From Actinomycetes bacterium (GTDB taxonomy: Bacteria; Actinomycetota; Acidimicrobiia; Acidimicrobiales; RAAP-2), in the NCBI GenBank assembly GCA_021779735.1, contig JAJYAC010000002.1, positions 35,147-99,146 on the forward strand: 64,000 bases of DNA, written 5' to 3'. The position numbers and the translations under genes were made by a program. A model generated the notes under the pieces. The model did no database searches. It was not told the DNA's origin and saw only the letters and a program-made list of their open reading frames with translations. Positions 26,102 through 38,742 of the stretch are shown piece by piece; within the stretch, counting starts at the first letter, position 1, and each line of letters starts with the position of its first letter.

Positions 26102-27732
26102 AGTCGAAACACCCCGTACGTGGAGGACCCCTCGATGGGCTTGGCGCGCACGACCGACAGGCACAGCCCGAGCACCGTGCGGGTGTCGCGCGGGTCGATG
26201 ATCCCATCGTCACTGACCGCACCACTCGCCACGAGGGCGAGGGAGCCCTGCTCTTGGGTCTCTTCGACCATCGCGACGATCTTGGCGTCTTCGGCTTCGT
26301 CGAAGGCCTCGCCCTTGCGCTCGGCCTGGGCGCGTCGAACCTGGCTCATGACGCCCGCGATCTGCTTGGGGCCCATGACGGCGATCTTGGCCGTGGGCCA
26401 GAGGAACGTGAAGCGGTTGCCAAAGGCGCGCCCCGACATGCCGTAGGTGCCCGCGCCGTAGGAGGCGCCGAGTATGACGGTCAGGTGCGGCACGCTCGAG
26501 TTCGTCACCGCGTTGAGCATCTGCGAACCCTTCTTGATGATGCCCTCGGCCTCGGCGTCACGACCCACCATGTACCCGGTGATGTTCTGAAAGAACACGA
26601 GGGGCACGTCGATCTGGTTGCACAGCTGGATGAACTGGGCGGCCTTCTCGGCGGCGCGCGGCTGGATCACGCCGTTATTGCCGAGGATGCCCACGGGGTA
26701 GCCGTGGATCGACGCCCACCCGCAAACCATCGTCTCGCCGTAGCGGGCCTTGAACTCCTCGAAGCGAGAGTCGTCGCTCACCCGCGCAATCACGTCACGC
26801 ACGTCGACGGCCTGGCGCAAGTCGCGGCTGATGAGCCCGAGCAGTTCTTCGGGGTCATATCGCGGTTCGACGTCGACGACGCTCGGCGCGGGGCCGCGCT
26901 TTCGCCAGTTGAGATGTCCCACCACCTCGCGACACATTCGCAGGGCGTCCATCTCGTCTTCGGCGAAGTAGTCGCCGAGACCTGAGACCTCGGCGTGCAG
27001 GCGCGCGCCGCCGAGCGTCTCGTCGTCGGACTCCTCGCCCGTGGCCATCTTGACCAGGGGTGGTCCCGCGAGGAACACCTTGGTCTGGTCCTTGACCACG
27101 ATGTTGTAGTCCGAGAGGCCCGGCTGGTACGCGCCACCGGCGGTCGAGGAGCCAAAGACCACGCACACCGTGGGCACGCGCATCTTGGACAGCTCGATGA
27201 GGTCGTAGAAGAATCGGCCGCTCTCGGCGAAGTGCCCCGTGCCCATGCGACCGCTGCCCCCACCGACGCGCAGGTCCGCGCCGGCCGACTCGACGAAGCT
27301 GACGTAGGGGATTTCGTTGTCGCGGGCGATCTCGAGGGCCCGCATCCACTTCTTCGCCGAGTACGCGGTCAGGGCGCCGCCGAGGACCGAGGGGTCGTTG
27401 GCCATGATGACGCACTCGGTACCGGCGATGACGCCTATTCCCACGACCATGCCGCCGCCGATCGCGTAGTCCGAGCCGTAGCCGGCGAGCGCGGAGATTT
27501 CGAGGAACGGCGAGTCCGGGTCGAGCACCGCGGCGATGCGCTCTCGCACCGGCATCTTGCCCCGGGCGCGCATGCGCGCCATGGCGGCCTCGCCCCCGCC
27601 GGCCTCGGCTTGATCGAGAAGGTCGTCAATCGTGGCGAGCTGTTCGAGCATGTCGGCACGGTTGGTGAGGAAGCGCTCCGAGGAAGTGTCGAGCGTCGAG
27701 AGAAGAGGCGGCGCGATGGCGGGACGCTCCAT
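26098..27732 (-). CDS. acyl-CoA carboxylase beta subunit (carboxyltransferase)
   Basis: 545 aa from ATG 27732. The crotonase-like carboxyltransferase halves are both present: N-half ARGKMPVRERIAAVLDPDSPF and SFVESAGADLRVGGGS; C-half FFQNITGYMVGRDAEAEGIIKKGSQMLNA and GASYGAGTYGMSGRAF. These motifs match methylcrotonyl-CoA/geranyl-CoA carboxylase beta subunits better than propionyl-CoA ones. First gene of the leftward operon. TAGTAT lies seven bases before the ATG and no Shine-Dalgarno is visible, so the transcript may be leaderless; the track's GTG/ATG at 27777 lies upstream of that box. Confidence 0.92.
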   Translation of the reverse strand: MERPAIAPPLLSTLDTSSERFLTNRADMLEQLATIDDLLDQAEAGGGEAAMARMRARGKMPVRERIAAVLDPDSPFLEISALAGYGSDYAIGGGMVVGIGVIAGTECVIMANDPSVLGGALTAYSAKKWMRALEIARDNEIPYVSFVESAGADLRVGGGSGRMGTGHFAESGRFFYDLIELSKMRVPTVCVVFGSSTAGGAYQPGLSDYNIVVKDQTKVFLAGPPLVKMATGEESDDETLGGARLHAEVSGLGDYFAEDEMDALRMCREVVGHLNWRKRGPAPSVVDVEPRYDPEELLGLISRDLRQAVDVRDVIARVSDDSRFEEFKARYGETMVCGWASIHGYPVGILGNNGVIQPRAAEKAAQFIQLCNQIDVPLVFFQNITGYMVGRDAEAEGIIKKGSQMLNAVTNSSVPHLTVILGASYGAGTYGMSGRAFGNRFTFLWPTAKIAVMGPKQIAGVMSQVRRAQAERKGEAFDEAEDAKIVAMVEETQEQGSLALVASGAVSDDGIIDPRDTRTVLGLCLSVVRAKPIEGSSTYGVFRL

Positions 27733-27800
27733 TGTGCCGATACTAGTGAAGGCCCTCACGATCGGAGTTCGTCCCACCCGCGACGGGTAGGGTGGGGGCG

Positions 27801-28265
27801 ATGCGTGTGGCCCTGGGATCTGACCACGCGGGCTACGACTTGAAGAGCCTGCTGGCGAGAACTCTGGTCGAGTGGGGCCATGACGTCAGAGACCTGGGGA
27901 CCGACTCGGCGAGCACGTCGGTCGACTACCCCGACTTTGGCGAGGCGGTGGGTCGCGCAGTCGCCGCGGGCGAAGCCGACCTCGGCGTGCTGGTGTGCGG
28001 ATCGGGCATTGGGGTCAGCATCGCGGCCAACAAGGTGCCGGGCGTGCGCGCGGCGTTAGTGCACGACGTGACCTCGGCGCACCTGGCCCGCGAACACAAC
28101 CACGCGAACGTCCTGTGCCTGGGCTCGCGCCTGACCGGTGAGAGTGTGGCGCTCGAGGCGCTTCGCGCCTGGCTCGACGCCACTCCGGGTGAGGGTCGTC
28201 ACCTGCAGCGAATCGCGAAACTGTCCGCGCTTGACGCCGCGGTCCCAACTGAGAGGCAATCGTGA
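27801..28265 (+). CDS. rpiB: ribose-5-phosphate isomerase B
   Basis: 154 aa from ATG 27801; the track adds three residues. It interconverts ribose-5-phosphate and ribulose-5-phosphate. Family motifs are ALGSDHAGYDLK, VDYPDFGEAVGRAV and LVCGSGIGVSIAANKVPGV, with the catalytic Cys in VCGSG. HANVLCLGSRLTG closes the fold. TAGGGT seven bases before the start may be a leaderless -10. The stop overlaps the glyA GTG by 4 nt; rpiB-glyA-wecA-atp is a usual actinobacterial run. Confidence 0.95.
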   Translation: MRVALGSDHAGYDLKSLLARTLVEWGHDVRDLGTDSASTSVDYPDFGEAVGRAVAAGEADLGVLVCGSGIGVSIAANKVPGVRAALVHDVTSAHLAREHNHANVLCLGSRLTGESVALEALRAWLDATPGEGRHLQRIAKLSALDAAVPTERQS

Positions 28266-29548
28266 GTTCTCCCTTTGACGCATGGATCACTAACGACGAC
28301 GAGGTGACGTCCCTGCTCGCCCAAGAGTGGCGGCGCCAAACCACCACCCTCCAGCTCATCGCCAGTGAGAACTTCGCCTCGCCCGCCGTGATGGCCGCGA
28401 CGGGGTCGATCCTCACCAACAAGTACGCCGAGGGCTACCCGGGTCGGCGCTACTACGGCGGCAACCAGATCGTCGACGAGGTCGAGGATCTCGCGCGCCG
28501 TCGCCTCACCGCGCTCTTTGGCGCCGACCACGCCAACGTCCAACCCCACAGCGGCGCCAACGCCAACGTCGCGGTCTACCAGGCACTGCTCGCCCCGGGC
28601 GACACGATCCTGGCCATGCGCCTCGACCAGGGGGGCCACCTCACGCACGGCTCGCCGGCCTCGATGACCTCCAAGGCCTGGCACTTCGTCTCCTACGGCG
28701 TGACGCCACGCTCGGACGACCCGGACGCCCCCGGGGAACTGATCGACTTTGACAACGTGCGTGATCTCGCGCTCGAACACCGCCCCAAGATGATCGTCGC
28801 GGGGGCCACCGCCTACGCGCGGCGCATCGACCCGGCCCCGTTTCGTGAGATCGCCGACGAGGTCGGCGCCCTCTTGATGTTTGACTCGGCCCACGTGGCC
28901 GGGCTCATCGCCGGGGGCTCGCACCCCAACCCCGTTCCCTACGCCGACGTCGTGGCCTTCACGACGCACAAGACGCTGCGCGGCCCGCGCGGTGGGGCGA
29001 TCCTCTGTCGCGAGGACTACGCGAAGAAGATCGACAGCGCCGTGTTCCCCGGCCAGCAGGGTGGTCCCCTCGAGCACGCCATCGCGGCCAAGGCGGTGGC
29101 TTTTCGCGAGGCGTCCCAGCCGAGTTTTGCCACCTACACCGAGCAGATCGTCAAGAACGCGGCGGCCTTCGGCGCCGCGCTCGCGGGCGAGGGCTTTCGC
29201 ATGGTTTCGGGTGGGACGGAGAACCACATGGTGCTGCTCGACCTGCGCACCTTTGACGAGGAGTTGACGGGCAAGGAGGCCCAGGAGGTTCTCGATCGCG
29301 CCGGCATCACGACGAATCGCAACACGATTCCCGATGACCCGCGCAGCGCCTTCATCACGTCGGGTCTGCGCGTGGGCACCGCCGCCGAGACGACGGCGGG
29401 ACTGGGCGAGGGAGAGTTCGCCCGTGTCGCCTCGCTGATGGCGAGGGCGCTGCGCGCGCGCCACGACGACGCCGCGGTGTCCGCGGTGCGCGACGAGGTG
29501 GGTGAGCTCTGCGGGGCGTTTAACCCCTACGGCGCCTTTACGAACTAG
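28262..29548 (+). CDS. glyA: serine hydroxymethyltransferase
   Basis: 428 aa. This PLP enzyme converts serine and tetrahydrofolate to glycine and methylene-THF. TLQLIASENFASPAVMAATGS, YPGRRYYGGN, the internal aldimine TTHKTLRGPRGG and GRNTIPD-like TTNRNTIPDDPR are present. The GTG start is coupled to rpiB. Confidence 0.96.
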   Translation: MSSPFDAWITNDDEVTSLLAQEWRRQTTTLQLIASENFASPAVMAATGSILTNKYAEGYPGRRYYGGNQIVDEVEDLARRRLTALFGADHANVQPHSGANANVAVYQALLAPGDTILAMRLDQGGHLTHGSPASMTSKAWHFVSYGVTPRSDDPDAPGELIDFDNVRDLALEHRPKMIVAGATAYARRIDPAPFREIADEVGALLMFDSAHVAGLIAGGSHPNPVPYADVVAFTTHKTLRGPRGGAILCREDYAKKIDSAVFPGQQGGPLEHAIAAKAVAFREASQPSFATYTEQIVKNAAAFGAALAGEGFRMVSGGTENHMVLLDLRTFDEELTGKEAQEVLDRAGITTNRNTIPDDPRSAFITSGLRVGTAAETTAGLGEGEFARVASLMARALRARHDDAAVSAVRDEVGELCGAFNPYGAFTN

Positions 29549-29550
29549 TC

Positions 29551-30705
29551 GTGAGCAACCTCGCCTCCTACGCGGCGGTGATGGTCATTGGGGCACTGGT
29601 CACGATGCTGGCCGACCGGCCGGCGCGGGTGATCTCTCTAAAGGTCGGTTACACCGCCCAGCCCGACGAGCGCAAGGTCCACCAGCGCGTCACCCCCTAC
29701 GGCGGGGGCGCGGCGATGTTCGTGGGCCTGTGCGTGGCCCTGATGGCAGCCGTGGCGATCACGCCGCTACGCCAGGTCATCAGTTCAAGTCACGAGGTCA
29801 TCGGCGTCTTGCTCGCCGCCGGGGTCATCTTCGTCGTCGGCGTCGTCGACGACTTTCGTGAGATGAGCGCGCCGGCGAAGGTGGCGGGACAGTTCCTCGC
29901 CGCCTCGGTGCTCTACCTCTCGGGCTGCACGATGTACCAGTTGAAGTTGCCCTTCGCCGGATTCGTCGTGCTGGGGCCGTCGATCCTGCCGGTGATCACC
30001 GCGCTGTGGGTCTTCGCACTGTCGAACGCGGTGAACTTGATCGACGGACTCGACGGACTCGCCGCGGGGATCGTGACGATCGCCTCGGGCACCCTGTGCA
30101 TCTACGGGCTGCGCCTCGAGGACCTGGGGCTGCTGCCGATCACCAACGTGGGGCCGCTCGTCGCCGCGGTCACCTGTGGGATCAGCCTGGGGTTCCTTCG
30201 CGACAACTTCCACCCGGCCAAGCTCTTCATGGGCGACGCCGGGGCCCTGATGCTCGGGCTCTTGATGAGCGCCTCGACCATGGTCATCGGCGGGCGGACC
30301 CCGCCGGCGAGCGGCGTCACCTTCTTCTTCTTCGCGCCCCTCTTGATTCCGGTGTTCATCCTCGGCGTGCCGCTCATCGACGCGACGTGGGCCTTCGTGC
30401 GACGCACCCTCTCCGGTCAGGGATTTCACACCCCGGACAAGAACCACATTCACCACCGTCTCATGCGCCTGGGTCACGGGCACCGCCGTACCGTGGTGAT
30501 CTTGTGGCTCTGGACGGCCTTCTTGTGCGCCTTCGTGCTCTTTCCGCTCTTCGAGCCCGCGACGAACGTCTTCATCCCCTTTGGCGTCGCTCTTATGCTC
30601 ATCGCCCTCTTCACGTGGTTCTCGCCCCTCGCGGCGCGCTTGGCGCGACACCGGCCCCGCGAGGTGGACGCCGAGGGACGCGACCACCACGACGTGCACT
30701 CGTGA
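29551..30705 (+). CDS. wecA: polyprenyl-phosphate GlcNAc-1-phosphate transferase (WecA/TagO/MraY family)
   Basis: 384 aa, about eleven membrane segments. It transfers a sugar-1-phosphate from a UDP-sugar to undecaprenyl (or decaprenyl) phosphate, starting cell-envelope glycan synthesis at the cytoplasmic face. Conserved loops are visible: ERKVHQRVTPYGGGAAMF, VVDDFREM (Mg-binding DD), NAVNLIDGLDGLAAG, FMGDAGALMLG and a C-terminal HHRLMRLGHGHR. It is two nt after glyA and immediately before the ATP synthase genes, the standard actinobacterial place for the arabinogalactan/linkage-unit enzyme. The GTG stop/start overlap couples it to atpZ. Confidence 0.92.
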   Translation: MSNLASYAAVMVIGALVTMLADRPARVISLKVGYTAQPDERKVHQRVTPYGGGAAMFVGLCVALMAAVAITPLRQVISSSHEVIGVLLAAGVIFVVGVVDDFREMSAPAKVAGQFLAASVLYLSGCTMYQLKLPFAGFVVLGPSILPVITALWVFALSNAVNLIDGLDGLAAGIVTIASGTLCIYGLRLEDLGLLPITNVGPLVAAVTCGISLGFLRDNFHPAKLFMGDAGALMLGLLMSASTMVIGGRTPPASGVTFFFFAPLLIPVFILGVPLIDATWAFVRRTLSGQGFHTPDKNHIHHRLMRLGHGHRRTVVILWLWTAFLCAFVLFPLFEPATNVFIPFGVALMLIALFTWFSPLAARLARHRPREVDAEGRDHHDVHS

Positions 30706-30956
30706 GCGGACCCCCCGACGACGGCCACGACCAGGGTGAGGATCGGTTCCATCAGAGCGTGCGCGACCTGCCCGGGGTCGCCGTCTTCGCGACGATGGGC
30801 ATGACGATCGCGCTGTGCGAGGGCGCCGGCGTCGCCCTGGGACTGTGGATTGACCATCTCCTGAGTAGCGCTCCGGGTGGTCTGATTTTCGGGGTAGTGT
30901 TGGGGACGGTCGTCGCCGTGCTGAGCGTAGTGAAGCAAGTCCGACGTTTCCTCTAG
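30702..30956 (+). CDS. AtpZ/AtpI-like small membrane protein of the ATP synthase operon
   Basis: 84 aa from GTG 30702, overlapping the wecA stop as GTGA. The track shows it only as the tail of a longer shadow ORF (30006-30956). Two transmembrane helices (GVAVFATMGMTIALCEGAGVALGLWI, cited in part, and GLIFGVVLGTVVAVLSVV) after a charged N-terminus match the AtpZ/ATPase-gene1 group, accessory proteins found ahead of atpB that aid c-ring assembly or Mg/Ca uptake. Confidence 0.75.
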   Translation: MSGPPDDGHDQGEDRFHQSVRDLPGVAVFATMGMTIALCEGAGVALGLWIDHLLSSAPGGLIFGVVLGTVVAVLSVVKQVRRFL

Positions 30957-30964
30957 AGAAACTA

Positions 30965-31378
30965 TTGCTCGTGCTCGAAAACCTACCTGCCCAGACCCTC
31001 CCGCGCCTGCTGCGACGCACGACACTGTCGGCGATCCTGGTGGGCTTCGTGGGCTTTCTGGTCGCCGCGTTCCTCGCCCCGCCCCTCGCCGCGCTCGGCG
31101 TGGCGATCGGGGTCGCCCTGGCCGTGGTGAACCTGCGCTTCTTAGACCGTCAGGCCGCGCGCGTGGAGCTGAAGGGTGAGCAGTCCCACAAAGCCGTGCG
31201 CCGACAACTCGGGTCCAAAACCGCGAGCCGCCTGATCGTTGTGACCATCGTCATCATCGGCGTGGTTTGGCTGAACGCCCCTCTGGGAATCGGTATTGTG
31301 TCAGGGCTTGTGCTTTATCAGATCGTGTTCGTCTTGAACGTGTTGCGCGTCGTGGCGGATAAGGGAGGAATCGAGTGA
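30965..31378 (+). CDS. atpI: ATP synthase subunit I-like membrane protein
   Basis: 137 aa from TTG 30965 (or 135 aa from GTG 30971). It has four hydrophobic segments, and NLRFLDRQAAR between the helix pairs fits the AtpI assembly-factor family. Its stop overlaps the atpB GTG start by 4 nt. Family assignment rests on topology, size and place in the operon. Confidence 0.7.
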   Translation: MLVLENLPAQTLPRLLRRTTLSAILVGFVGFLVAAFLAPPLAALGVAIGVALAVVNLRFLDRQAARVELKGEQSHKAVRRQLGSKTASRLIVVTIVIIGVVWLNAPLGIGIVSGLVLYQIVFVLNVLRVVADKGGIE

Positions 31379-32151
31379 GGACGCTCTACGCGGCCAAGGC
31401 AATCCACGTCGGCGTCCACCCCACGATCCACATTCTGGGCCTGGCCATCGACGTTGACATCGTCACCTCGACCCTGGTGGCCGCGGCTATCTTGTCCTTC
31501 CTCGTCTTTCGCGTGCGCGCCAAGTCCACCTCGGGCGTTCCGGGAAAGCTCCAGCTGATGTTTGAGTTGCTCTACGAGCAGGTGAGTGACCTCGCGGCCT
31601 CGGCGATCGGTCCCAAGGGACGTCGCTTCGTGCCCATTGGCATGACGATCTTCTTGTTCGTGCTGATCTCGAACTGGATCGGCTTCATTCCCTCGGCGCT
31701 CCAGCCGGGCATCTCCTCGGAGATCCTTCCCTCGCCGACCGGTGACGTGAACCTGCCACTGGCCATGGCCCTGCTCGTGATCGTGTGGGTGCACGTGGAG
31801 TCGCTGCGCGCGCGCGGACTACGCGGCTACTTGGGCCACTACGCCCAGCCCTACGCGGCGCTGGCGCCGATCAACATCATCGAAGAGATCACCAAGCCCA
31901 TCACGCTGACCTTCCGTCTCTTTGGCAACATCTTCTCGGGCGGACTCATGATCCTCGTCATGACCACCCTGCTTCCGGTTTACGTCGTGCCCTTCGGCGA
32001 GATCATCTGGAAGCCCTTCGACCTGTTCATCGGCGCCATTCAGGCGTTCATCTTCATGCTGTTGACGATTCTGTACTTCGGCATGGCGATGAGCACCGAT
32101 CACGCCGACGAGCACGACACGGCCTCAACCGGGGCCCTCACGGCCTCGTAG
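31375..32151 (+). CDS. atpB: ATP synthase Fo subunit a
   Basis: 258 aa, polytopic. It forms the proton half-channels next to the c-ring. The essential arginine lies in [21 protein letters not shown] (cited as region), and [13 protein letters not shown] and [17 protein letters not shown] are typical. GTG start coupled to atpI. Confidence 0.95.
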   Translation: MRTLYAAKAIHVGVHPTIHILGLAIDVDIVTSTLVAAAILSFLVFRVRAKSTSGVPGKLQLMFELLYEQVSDLAASAIGPKGRRFVPIGMTIFLFVLISNWIGFIPSALQPGISSEILPSPTGDVNLPLAMALLVIVWVHVESLRARGLRGYLGHYAQPYAALAPINIIEEITKPITLTFRLFGNIFSGGLMILVMTTLLPVYVVPFGEIIWKPFDLFIGAIQAFIFMLLTILYFGMAMSTDHADEHDTASTGALTAS

Positions 32152-32177
32152 CAACCCAACCCAGGAGGAAAATACAC

Positions 32178-32444
32178 ATGGCAAATGCATCAGACATCGG
32201 GTCGGCGGTACGCGTCGCTGGCGCGCTGGTCGGCGGTGGACTGGCCCTCGGTGGCGGTGCCATCGGTGCGGCCATTGGTGACGGCCTGGCCGGTAGCCAG
32301 ACGATCGCCGCGATCGCCCGTCAGCCCGAGATCGAGAACAAGGCTCGTCAGTACTTCTTCCTGACCGTGGGTCTGGTGGAGGCGATGTACTTCATCAACC
32401 TGCTGTTCATGGTCGTCTTCGTCTACGTCTTCAAGGCGCAGTAG
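32178..32444 (+). CDS. atpE: ATP synthase Fo subunit c
   Basis: 88 aa from ATG 32178 with a strong AGGAGG; the track buries it in a longer ORF. Helix 1 has the glycine motif [18 protein letters not shown]. The ion-binding carboxylate is Glu68 in [10 protein letters not shown]. The residue after it is Ala and no helix-1 Gln is seen, which points to proton rather than sodium coupling. The polar loop is ARQPE. Confidence 0.97.
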   Translation: MANASDIGSAVRVAGALVGGGLALGGGAIGAAIGDGLAGSQTIAAIARQPEIENKARQYFFLTVGLVEAMYFINLLFMVVFVYVFKAQ

Positions 32445-32489
32445 CCAGACGCCGCCACCCGGCGGCTTCGTGAAAGAAGGTCTAAAGAG

Positions 32490-33011
32490 ATGATGTTCGC
32501 TGAGTCCGTGTTCTTGTTGCCCAACGGGACGTTCGTGGTCGAGCTCGTGGTGGTTGCGGTGATCTTGTTCGTGGTCACCAAGTACCTCGTGCCGCCGATC
32601 AACGGGGCGCTCGAGGCGCGCCAGGAGAAGATCCGCACCGCCCTCGAGGCCGCCGACGCCGCGCGCGCCGACGCCGCGGCGTCTGACGACGAGCGTCAGC
32701 GGATCCTCAACGAGGCCCGCGACAACGCCCGTGAGATCGTCAGCGCCGCCCAGGCCACGGCCGACCAGGTCAAGGCCGAGGCGGGGGGACGCGCGCAGGT
32801 CGAGTACGAGCGCATCGTCGCCGCCGCCCAGGTCGAAGTCGCCGCGGCGCGCCAGCGCGCCGTCGACGAGGCGTCGGCGCGCATCGGCGAGATCGTCTTT
32901 GACCTCGTGGCCACCATCGTCGGACGAGAGGTCGACCAGAGCGCCCACCAGGAGCTCGTGCGCGAGGCCGTCGCCGCCATTGGTGAGCAGACGCGCGGGA
33001 CGGGCCACTGA
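32490..33011 (+). CDS. atpF: ATP synthase Fo subunit b
   Basis: 173 aa. One N-terminal membrane helix (FVVELVVVAVILFVVTKYLVPPI) is followed by a long Ala/Arg/Glu-rich coiled coil (ARQEKIRTALEAADAARADAAASD), the peripheral stalk. ATG 32490 with AGAAGG upstream. It is separate from atpH, unlike the mycobacterial b-delta fusion. Confidence 0.94.
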   Translation: MMFAESVFLLPNGTFVVELVVVAVILFVVTKYLVPPINGALEARQEKIRTALEAADAARADAAASDDERQRILNEARDNAREIVSAAQATADQVKAEAGGRAQVEYERIVAAAQVEVAAARQRAVDEASARIGEIVFDLVATIVGREVDQSAHQELVREAVAAIGEQTRGTGH

Positions 33012-33013
33012 TC

Positions 33014-33925
33014 ATGCAGGCACGGCTCGAAGGATTCGCCAGCGCGCTGTTGGGTGCGCTCGACGACGCGCAGCGTTCGCGCGTCGCCGGGGAGCTGACC
33101 ACCCTCGAGCAGACCGTTCTCGCCCGCGCCGACCTGCGCGGCTTCCTCGCCGACACCTCGCTCAGCGGCGCGACGCGCGCCCAGGTGCTCAACGACGTGC
33201 TCGTCGACAAGGTGGAGGCGACGACGCGACGCCTCGCGACCTACGCGGCGGCCCGCGTGGCCGCCCAGGAGGTCGCCCACTCCTTCGCCGAGCTGGCCGT
33301 GATGGCACGCACGTTCTCTGAGACCGGCGATCTCTCCCTGCCGGGACTGGCGTTGCTCGCCTCGCGCGCGCGTGTCTCGGGCTTCGCCGACGCTCTGCTC
33401 GAGGACACGCCGACCGAGGACTTCTCGACGATCGGCGATCAGCTCTTCACCTGGGCCCAGACGGTGGACTCGAACGACGCCCTGCGACGTCTGCTGCTCG
33501 ACCGCGACGCCGATCTCCTGGCGCGACTGGGCGCCACCAGTCAGCTCCTCGAGGGCCGCGTGGACCCCACGACCCTCGCGCTCGCGCGCTTCGTCGTTCT
33601 CGGCGGCCGTCCGCGCGACCTCGTGGGTACTCTCAACTTCCTCGTCGACTTCGTCGCGCGCGCCCACGACTGGCGCGTCGCGCGGGTGCGCAGCGCCCGT
33701 CCCCTCGACGAGGCGAGTCGCCGGGACCTCACCACCTCTCTCGCCGCTCTCACCGGGCACACCGTCGAGCTACTCGAGGCCGATGACGCCTCGCTGCTCG
33801 GAGGCGTCTTGGTGGAGGTGGGCGACCTGCGTCTCGACGCGACCACACGCGGACGCCTCGGCGTGCTGCACGACTCGCTCGCGCAGGGCCACCTGTACGA
33901 ATCCGCCCTCTCTAGCAACGAATAA
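33014..33925 (+). CDS. atpH: ATP synthase F1 subunit delta, long form
   Basis: 303 aa against about 180 for the usual bacterial delta. The C-terminal ~170 residues match OSCP/delta: LFTWAQTVDSNDALRRLLLD, FVVLGGRPRDLVGTL, LEADDASLLGGVLVEVGD. The additional ~110 N-terminal residues (LEGFASALLGALDDAQRSRVAGELTTLEQTV) look like a partial duplicate of the delta helical domain. Long delta proteins are known in actinobacteria. It joins the peripheral stalk to the F1 head and lies between atpF and atpA. Confidence 0.88.
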   Translation: MQARLEGFASALLGALDDAQRSRVAGELTTLEQTVLARADLRGFLADTSLSGATRAQVLNDVLVDKVEATTRRLATYAAARVAAQEVAHSFAELAVMARTFSETGDLSLPGLALLASRARVSGFADALLEDTPTEDFSTIGDQLFTWAQTVDSNDALRRLLLDRDADLLARLGATSQLLEGRVDPTTLALARFVVLGGRPRDLVGTLNFLVDFVARAHDWRVARVRSARPLDEASRRDLTTSLAALTGHTVELLEADDASLLGGVLVEVGDLRLDATTRGRLGVLHDSLAQGHLYESALSSNE

Positions 33926-33940
33926 CCAAAGGACACTGTG

Positions 33941-35458
<1,518 letters not shown>

Positions 35459-35477
35459 GGCGTAGGGAAGGAGAATC

Positions 35478-37812
<2,335 letters not shown>

Positions 37813-37814
37813 TC

Positions 37815-38243
37815 GTGGCCAGCCTTCAGGTCGAGATCGTCACCCCCGAGGCGGCGCTGTTCGCCGGGGAGGCGACGTCGCTCGTGGCGCGCTCGAGCGC
37901 CGGAGAGTTCATGGTGCTGCCCGGGCACACGGCCACGGTGGGCGACGTCGTGCCCGGCGTCGTGCGCGTGCAGACCGCCGAGGGCGAAATTGCCTTCGCG
38001 GTCCACGGCGGCTACTTCCAGATCGCGAGTGCGCTCGAGGGCGTGACCCTGGCCACGGTGCTCGCCGGCGTCGCCGAGAACGTCGCGGACATCGACGTGG
38101 CGCGCGCCAGCGCGGCGAAGGAACGCCTGGAGATCGAACTGGCCTCGGCCACCCAGGCCAACCCCGACGACCACGCGCCCCACCTGGCCGCGCACGCGGC
38201 CCTCGCGCGCGCCGAGTTGCGCCTGCGCGCGGCGGCGAAGTAG
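37815..38243 (+). CDS. atpC: ATP synthase F1 subunit epsilon
   Basis: 142 aa from GTG 37815, two nt after atpD. The N-terminal beta sandwich (VEIVTPEAALFAGEATSLVARSSAGEFMVLPGH, cited as region) and a C-terminal helical pair regulate rotation. Last gene of the operon; its stop is directly adjacent to the stop of the convergent CBS gene. Confidence 0.94.
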   Translation: MASLQVEIVTPEAALFAGEATSLVARSSAGEFMVLPGHTATVGDVVPGVVRVQTAEGEIAFAVHGGYFQIASALEGVTLATVLAGVAENVADIDVARASAAKERLEIELASATQANPDDHAPHLAAHAALARAELRLRAAAK

Positions 38244-38675
38244 CTAGCGGGCGTTCACGTAGTCCAGCAGCTCGCGTCGCACGGCCTCGAGTTCGTCGAC
38301 GCGAGCCTTGACGACGTCGCCGATCGACACGAGGCCCGCCAGGCGGCCCTCGTCGAGCACGGGGACGTGACGGATGTGCCGGTCGGTCATCGTGGCCATG
38401 AGGTCGTTGAGCGACGTGTCCTGGGTGCAGGTGGTGACGGTCGCACTCATCAACGTGGAGACGGGTAACTCGAGTGTGGTCGCGCCGTGGCCCACGAGGG
38501 CGCGCACGACGTCGCGCTCGGAGAGGATGCCCGCGAGCGGGCCCTGGCCACCGGTCACGACCACCGCGCCGATGTCGCGCTCGCGCAGCATCGCGATCGC
38601 GTCGCCCACCGTCCTCTCCATTGAGATGGTCGCGACGTCGCGACCCTTGACCGCCAGCAGATCTCGTACGAACAT
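38244..38675 (-). CDS. two-CBS-domain protein
   Basis: 143 aa made of two CBS motifs (residues ~8-65 and ~75-130: DAIAMLRERDIGAVVV...GILSERDVVRAL; ATMTDRHIRHVPVLDEGRLAGLVSIGDVV). CBS pairs bind adenosine nucleotides. Stand-alone pairs of this type are common in actinobacteria, and their targets are mostly unknown. ATG 38675 with GGGGGGAAG upstream. It abuts the ATP synthase operon tail-to-tail, probably without a functional link. Confidence 0.88.
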   Translation of the reverse strand: MFVRDLLAVKGRDVATISMERTVGDAIAMLRERDIGAVVVTGGQGPLAGILSERDVVRALVGHGATTLELPVSTLMSATVTTCTQDTSLNDLMATMTDRHIRHVPVLDEGRLAGLVSIGDVVKARVDELEAVRRELLDYVNAR

Positions 38676-38742
38676 GTCTTCCCCCCGTCGGTCTGCTCCC
38701 TAGGGCGGAGACTAGGGCACGGCGCGCCGGCGCGCAACGGGC

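Noticed and set aside
27567-28261. Riboswitch ahead of rpiB-glyA
   Set aside because: The rpiB start follows its likely -10 directly and glyA overlaps rpiB, leaving no leader for a glycine or SAM riboswitch.
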